From positions 234,482 to 298,481 of the forward strand of contig MNCI01012713.1 in the NCBI GenBank assembly GCA_015680685.1: 64,000 nucleotides of DNA. Reading direction: 5' to 3'. Below, in pieces: positions 58,183-64,000 of the stretch. Position 1 is the first letter of the stretch; every line of letters starts with the position of its first letter. The DNA comes from Gnetum montanum (Eukaryota; Streptophyta; Gnetopsida; Gnetales; Gnetaceae). Below the pieces are notes generated by a model. The model was not told the origin of the DNA, made no database searches, and saw only the letters and a list, made by a program, of their open reading frames with translations. A program made the position numbers and the translations under genes.

Positions 58183-59662
58183 CATAGAGACTAAAAATTT
58201 CAATTGCTAGAAAGCCAAGAATTCTTAGTTGTGAATAGCGTCAAACTTGAATCCCTAGGGCCTCCAAAAAAAATGGCATTCAAGATGCCCTAGATGGTCC
58301 AGTAGATCACCTAGGGACTTAGGGAGTGTCAGATGGGGTTGTGAAAAATGTAAAAATTTTAGATCTAAGACCTCAAAATGAACACAAATTGCACAAAAAA
58401 TGAAAATATAAACTTTATTAAATGAATAAAGAATGATTTCAGCAATGTGTCCAAAAAGTGCTCATAGGAGAGCAAAGTTAGTTGAAGCTGATAGAATCCA
58501 CTTTATGATCTAGATGCTCAACCACTTCTAATGTTATCAAACCTCATTTTCTACTATTCAAAATTGTAATGTTGATCACTACTGAGGTTGAGAAATGTGA
58601 AGGATTGGGATTGCCAAAATGCTTCACAATGGAATTTGGGGATCCCAAATGGATAGTGTTGACATCCAAGGGTCTCAAATCCCAAGGGGGGTAATAGGAG
58701 TAATAAGGCTACAATGGTTCTATGTTGGAATGCTCCAAGAAGTTGTGTTTCTGCTAGGTAGTAAGAGCTCTTGAATGTTCAAAATGCTTAGAACTACCCA
58801 AAGTATGAAACCCTGAAATGGTGTTGGGATTTTGTTTTTATAGGTTTTTGGCCATGAAATGGGCTAAAAATTGGCTACAATTTAGTTGTAATGTGGCTGC
58901 AAATTACTTCAAATTTCTACCATGTCTAGGTGGTAGGTGCCAAACATTTTGGGGGTGTTACCATATATGGAAAGTTTCATACCCACATTGTCATTTCATT
59001 TACCAAAAATAGTAATGGGGATGCACCTTCCATGCTGGCTTTGCTCCTTCCATGTGGGATCTTCAACCTTCCACTTTCACATTGCATTATTCTCACTGAA
59101 GTTTATGTGACATTAAAATCTTGATCATGTTTCTTCTACATTGGTGAGGAGGTGTCAACATTAGGGGGATGAAAGATCAATGCTGGGGGTGAAGGTTAAA
59201 CCCTTCCATGCTGAGTATTACCCCTTCTTCTACATTAGGAATAAGTGAGATCTAGCCCCCTACATCCCTACATGCTAGTTTTGATGCCTCTACACTTAGA
59301 GTAGGTGACCCAAATTCCTCCATGCTAGGGGTAGGTGAGATTTACCTCCTACTGGTGTTTCCAATGTAGAAAAGTGTATATCCCTCATAAAATCCATCAA
59401 ATTATCATTTTTTGTAACCCAAAAGGAATTTTTGACAACACCCCCCCACCCTCTCAAGCCCAAATATAGATACTAGATAACTCTTTTCACTTGGGAAATA
59501 AATCATTGGTCACTCATGAGGAGTTTTTCAACCCCCAAAAGTATGAAATATGTGAGATTTCCTCTTATTGGTTACAATCTCCACATTTACAATGAAGCTT
59601 AGCCTCGGGTTTCATGGGATGGAGTTACCAAGGTTACAACATCCAAACTTGGTAGTGTTTCA
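58183..59662 (-). repeat. 5' LTR of copy C (1480 bp)
   Basis: Minus strand starts TGAAACACTACCAAG (59662); the inner end aligns to the other LTR ends at 58183 but its terminal CA is mutated. On its outer side the sequence is RNase H-region DNA of copy D, so C inserted there; the matching target duplication is outside the window. Confidence 0.82.
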
Positions 59663-59689
59663 TTCTATTGTTATGGCTTTTCATCGAGC

Positions 59690-60080
59690 TATATGGCTAC
59701 TCTCATAGATGTTGGTTTTTATGGCTCTAAGCACATTATCTTTGCAAATGGTATTAACCTAGCTTTTAAAGAGGTAGTGTCTCTAATTCTTTAACGAGAA
59801 GACTAGTGCTAGACAATACTTCTCAACTTTAGTGTATTGTGTCTCATGGGCAACTAATGCATGGCTAAGGTAGTATACTGACATCTCTACTCCATCATCT
59901 CATTTTTAACAAAGTAGAGAGGTAATAGACATGTCAGAGATAGTAAGGTAGATGTAAAATGGTTTACCCTCTTGTGGAAAAAGTACTATTGGTAGTTTTT
60001 CCAACTCTTGCTTAAGGTCCTTAAAGGCATCTTGGCATTGAGCCATCCACTCATAGTGAACTCCTTTCTTAAGCAAATGT
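59690..60080 (-). pseudogene. pol: Copy D first RNase H (broken)
   Basis: On minus: a VHYEWMAQCQDAFKDL-like connection near 60060, FYIYLTISDMSITSLL, then VYYLSHALVAHETQYTKVEK and LVFSLKN. Same family as 15845-16051. It is cut by the LTR of copy C shortly after the domain. Confidence 0.75.
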
Positions 60081-61231
60081 TTCATGGATTGTAACTTATC
60101 TGTAATCCTAGAGATGAACCTATGAATAAATTTTAATCTACCTTGTAATCCCTAAGGCTCATTAATATTAGTAGATGTTGCCAAGTTGGATATGGCCTTA
60201 AGCTTATCAACATTAACACATATTCTCACTTTAGATACTACAAAGCCAACCATCTTACCGGTCTTGATACCAAAGACACATTTCTTGGAATTGAGCCTAC
60301 ACTCTTACTTAAGGCAATGTTTAAATACAAGGTCTAGATCATTAGCATGGTTTTTAGTCACTTTGGAGTTAATGGCTATATTATCTATGTAATCATTGAG
60401 CAAACCTAGCATGTAATCACTAAATATGTACGCCATGGTCCTCTAGTACGTTGCTCATATGTTCTTGAGGCCAAAAGACATCATGGTATAGCAAAAGGTA
60501 CCCCAAGGGGTCATGAAGGTTATGCTAAGTCAATGTTCTAGGTTGATCCTAATCTAGTTGTATCCCGAGAACCCAAACATGAAGGACAATAAGACATGCC
60601 TAACCATGGTTTCAATAAGCTGATCAATACTAGGCAAAGGAAAGTCATCCTTGATGGTTACCTTATTTAGGTCTTAAAAATTAATGCAAATATAGATACT
60701 CCCATTTTTCTTATGAACTACCACTATGTTGAATACCCATTCCACATAATCAATGGCTCTAATAAAACTAGCTTGGTATAGATTTCAAATTTCATCACAG
60801 ATTACTAGGGCCAAATCAAGTCTAATCTTGCAAATCTTCTACTTAACTGGTTTAATTCTAGGATCAAGTATTATGTTATGTTATACTAAACATGGGTCTA
60901 GACTTATCATATCCTCATATGACCAATCAAAGGCCTTAGTGTTCTCTTACAAGGCCTTGGTGATGTCTTGAGCCTGTTGAGTTTTCAGTGAGGAACTTAG
61001 TTTTAGGGTTTTCTTCTTACCACTATGTGTCATGATAGGAACCTCAACTAGAGAGTCTTCAGTAATGTCACCAACCTCAAGGTCAAGGGTCTTAACTAGG
61101 TTTTCAAGCCACTCTATAGGTTTCTCTATTGAGGCTATGTAGTCAATAAGACGATCAAGCTTGAGATCTAGGCAATCAAGCTCAATATATTGTTCAACAT
61201 CACTATGAGGCCCACTCAAGTTCAAGGGCAA
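60081..61231 (-). pseudogene. pol: Copy D reverse transcriptase, catalytic box mutated
   Basis: The linker is open at 61231-60947 (KTLDLEVGDITEDSLVEVP, close to copy A 14730-14800). RT motifs follow in broken frames. At the catalytic box (about 60400-60365 on minus) the reading is NDYIDNIAINSK, so Y-x-D-D has become Y-I-D-N, removing the second metal-binding Asp. The plus-strand frames 60186-60392 and 60753-60971 are shadows. Confidence 0.82.
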
Positions 61232-61899
61232 GCTGGTCTACTCCCAAGTACTCATACTTCAATCTTGCACATCAACCATAATCACATTAAGTGGTACTTG
61301 GGTAAATATGAGTAAATAATGCCAAAGTGCTATAACATTATGCAAACACATATTACTTCAATGTCAAACAAAGTGTAAATGAGGTCATACAAGGCTATAA
61401 AAAAGAGAAAAAATGCCAAGGAAAGCTCAAATAAAGGCTAAATAAGGTTGAGAAAAGTTTAGGCATAACAAGAGAAAAAAAAGGTAAAATAAGGTTACTC
61501 AAGGTCACAAACCTACCAATTTAAGGCATTGACAAGTCAAGGTGCCAATTCAAGCTCATAGCAAACCATGGCTACATGGTATCAAATGATGGTCAAGGAA
61601 GGTCAAACCTCATCATTCAACATTAATAAAGGAATAACCAATGGTTAAGAAAATGCATAATATAGAGAATAAAGGCAAACACATTAGAATTAAAATATTA
61701 TTAAGGCTAAACAAGGTCAACAATGCAACAACATTCAAAATAGGTTGTAAAATGATGAAACAAGGCCAAATGAGGCAAAGTGGAACACACATGATAAAAA
61801 TAGCCCAAAACATGGTAAAAATGATTATATTTTGCTAGTTTTAGGCATTAGAGGACCACATTTTAAGACTACAAGGCTACGGGATAAGTCCAAGCATCA
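61232..61899. other. Spacer upstream of RT, copy D, with minisatellite remnants
   Basis: A/T-rich with 'aaggtc' and 'aaggcta' words, 29-bp family remnants near 61510-61575 and 61845-61860. Parallel to 36276-36939 in copy B. The paired frames at 61613-61838 are chance. Confidence 0.6.
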
Positions 61900-64000
61900 A
61901 TCAGGGCTATTTTGAGGTTCTTTGAGCTAAAAAGGCAAGGTTTTTAGGGCATCCACACTAGAACCATGTTGGAACTATGCTAGCCAATGTGGATGCAACA
62001 TCTAGATGGTTTCCTAGGCTTTTTTTGAGAAATTTTCAATTCTTAGTGACTTGCATGTTAACATAGTGGACTAGGAAAGGGAATAGACTAGTTTTGACAT
62101 CAATTTCGACTCCTAGAACCCCTTATTGAAACTAGAAACTACAACCCACACTAGATCCATGATGGACAACATGCTCCCAACATGGATACCAATTAAAAAG
62201 GGCTACATGACATTTCAAACGTTAAAATAAGGATTCAAGAGCCTTCCTAGGATAGTGTAGGTCTAGATCTATCAAGGTTGATCATTTTGGAGTTTGAAAC
62301 TAGCCAAAAAGTAGGTTTTAAAGTTATACCCTCCCTATGTCCACACTAGCTAGTGTGGATGGAAGGGGACTCAACATGGATAATCTAGATCTAGGCTATA
62401 ACAAGGTTAAAAAAGGTTGGACTTGTAGCAAGAACCAAGTTTCTATAGTTTTTCACTCCCAAACTAAGTTTTGACTCTGTTTTGAAAAGGTTTTGAGCAT
62501 TAAATCAAGTTACAGGTAGTATCCACACTAGGTCCATGCTAGCCAGTGCAAATCTAGGATGGATGAATGTAGGTGCTCTTGCTTTTTTATCCTAGGATGG
62601 TTTTGGGAGGTAATTGATCAAGTTTTCAGGCTTCCAGGAATAGAAATAGTCATTTCTCTAGTTTTCAGTCAAATATGGCTAGCTTTTAAGGTTTTTTAGG
62701 ATCATGTATAGTTATCCCTCCTTTATCCATGCTAGGCAGAATTGATCCAGCATGGAGGGGGCTTGGTATGTTCCAAGGTCAAAAACGAGGTTAAAAAAGT
62801 ACAAACTCAAGGTATGATCTTATAGGCTTTACTAGTATACATTTTTAGTCTTTGGGAATGTTGATTTGCTACCAAAAGTGGAAAGACAACTCATCTATGC
62901 AAGATCCATGCTACCTAGCATGGATTAGGCCTCCCCAAACATGGATAGATCAAAAATGTTAGATCTAGGCTAGTTCAATAGCAAATTAACCATGCATGTT
63001 AGCACCCAGGGTTGCCAATGTCAAGGGCTATGATTTAAGGTTAAATTTTAGCATTTTTAAGGGTTTCTGAGTGGCTTTTGAGGTTACCCATCTAGATATC
63101 ATGGATCTAGTGTGGAGGATCCAAGGGGATCAATATTTTAAAGTTTTTGATTAGTTTTGTGGGTTTTGAAGGCTCTAGGATGTGCTAACAAGGTTATAGG
63201 ATTCAGATGACAAAAGTTAGAGTTGTTTTGGTGTATATATGATTTCCCATGAACTTTCCTTAATGCATCCACATTGGATCCATGCTTTCTAGCATGGATG
63301 AGGGGGGTGCTTAGTGTGAAAGTAAGGAAAATCATGAAATAGAATTAGTTTTAGCTACCAAAGTCTTTGATAAGGTTGGGTTATCAACACAAGTTAATTT
63401 TAATGCAAATTTTGAGAGTTTTTGGCTATAGCCCTCTCATCCACATTGGGAAACATGGATGAGATGCCCCCTTAGCATGGCTCTGTTTCAATTTAAATTT
63501 TTGGCTAACTTTGGCAAGGTTTGATAGGATTTTGAAGTTGTTGGGACTATAGGGATGAAGGAACAAGATTTGGTGCCAAAATCCACCAATTTGAAGGCTC
63601 CTTGGGGCCTCATGTACCCATCCCCCTTCTATCCATGCTAGGTAGTGTATCCCTAGTATGGCTGAAAAGGGGATGGGCACTTTTTACAATTTTTGATCAA
63701 TTTTGTAATATCTAATGGCTTTGAAAGGCTTTGGTAGGGTTGTAAGGTCACTAGGATAGGTTTTAAGGTTATTTTTTGCTACAAAATAGACCTTTTGGCA
63801 TACCCCCAAGGCACCCACACTAGATCCATGCTAGGAAGCATGAATGGAAGGATCACTAGCATGGATAAGGTTTCATACTTAAAAGCTTGGCTCCAATCTT
63901 AGCAATGGTTGGCTATTGGAGACCATGGAAGGATATCTAGGATATTTAAGTGCATTTTATAGCTATTTAAGTCTATGGAAAGTGATTCATGGCATAGCCT
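61900..64000. repeat. Internal tandem array, copy D
   Basis: About eleven units of roughly 185 bp marked by inverted words such as tccatgctacctagcatgg near 61960, 62140, 62340, 62520, 62725, 62905, 63100, 63270, 63435, 63640 and 63810. It continues past the window edge. Confidence 0.85.

Larger units (their letters stand above)
19322..59662 (-). mobile_element. Copy C: Tat-like element, split by nested copy B and cut by copy A
   Basis: From its 5' LTR (58183-59662) it runs leftward through the leader (57570-58182) and gag N-terminus (56226-57560). Copy B interrupts it at 30092-56225. It then continues with the rest of gag and protease (30091 to about 27650), minisatellite (27215-27425), antisense gene (23170-26868, +), spacer and tandem array (19335-21300). 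At 19322 copy A interrupts it; its RT and 3' LTR are outside the window. The assignment rests on gag reading across 30091/56231 in line with the uninterrupted gag of copy B near 52733-52785, and on the 5-bp target duplication atatg. Confidence 0.85.
59663..64000 (-). mobile_element. Copy D: Tat-like element fragment (array, RT, first RNase H)
   Basis: Minus order from the right edge: tandem array (64000-61900), spacer with minisatellite (61900-61232), RT (61231 to about 60080), first RNase H (about 60080-59700). It ends at the 5' LTR of copy C. aRNH and integrase lie beyond the window in whatever remains of D on C's far side. Confidence 0.8.

Noticed and set aside
1-64000. CRISPR array, bacterial operon or phage-like system
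   Set aside because: The repeats here are satellite or minisatellite type without spacers, and all recognisable genes are plant retroelement or plant nuclear gene fragments.
1-64000. tRNA or rRNA genes
   Set aside because: No cloverleaf-like or rRNA-like stretch was noticed by reading; a tRNAscan run would be needed to exclude small ones.

Overview
The window looks like intergenic DNA from a seed plant with a large genome, possibly a gymnosperm. It is AT-rich and CpG-poor, has no intact host gene, and is almost entirely built of old nested copies of one giant Ty3/gypsy LTR retrotransposon family. Pol has two RNase H domains between reverse transcriptase and integrase (an ordinary RNH and an archaeal-type aRNH), which is the signature of the Tat/Ogre lineage. 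The taxon is an inference; no intact host gene is present to confirm it.

Four copies can be separated. Copy A (+) runs from the left edge to its 3' LTR (17757-19321). Copy C (-) starts at its 5' LTR (58183-59662) and continues leftward to 19322, where A is inserted in it. Copy B (-, 30092-56225) sits inside the gag of C. Its two LTRs are flanked by the same 5 bp (atatg at 30087-30091 and 56226-56230), and C's gag reads across the join. Copy D (-, 59663-64000) is the RT-RNH part of an older element that C's 5' LTR interrupts.

All copies share one element map, in sense order: LTR, leader, gag, protease, 29-bp minisatellite, a multi-exon gene on the OPPOSITE strand, an A/T-rich spacer, an array of about 184-bp tandem repeats, minisatellite again, RT, RNH, aRNH, integrase, minisatellite again, LTR. 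The antisense gene is present in A (5167-8680, -), C (about 23170-26868, +) and B (46068-49708, +). Its GT-AG introns fall at matching places in the three copies. Protease and RT are therefore about 10 kb apart. This antisense, intron-bearing gene plus satellite-like array between PRO and RT is the most interesting feature of the window.

All copies are decayed. Reading frames carry many stops (often TAG where the other copies suggest CAG or TGG), frameshifts, a 510-bp integrase deletion (A), and loss of catalytic residues in RT (D), aRNH (A) and integrase (B).

Inside copy B lies an unrelated stretch of about 7.4 kb (37255-44631) with a 781-bp assembly gap. It has higher CpG, a fragment of an ATG18/WIPI-type WD40 gene, a fragment of a calcium-dependent protein kinase EF-hand domain (both minus strand), an unrecognised 176-codon ORF, and a 1163-bp tandem duplication. 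It is probably a mobile element or composite insertion carrying host gene fragments.
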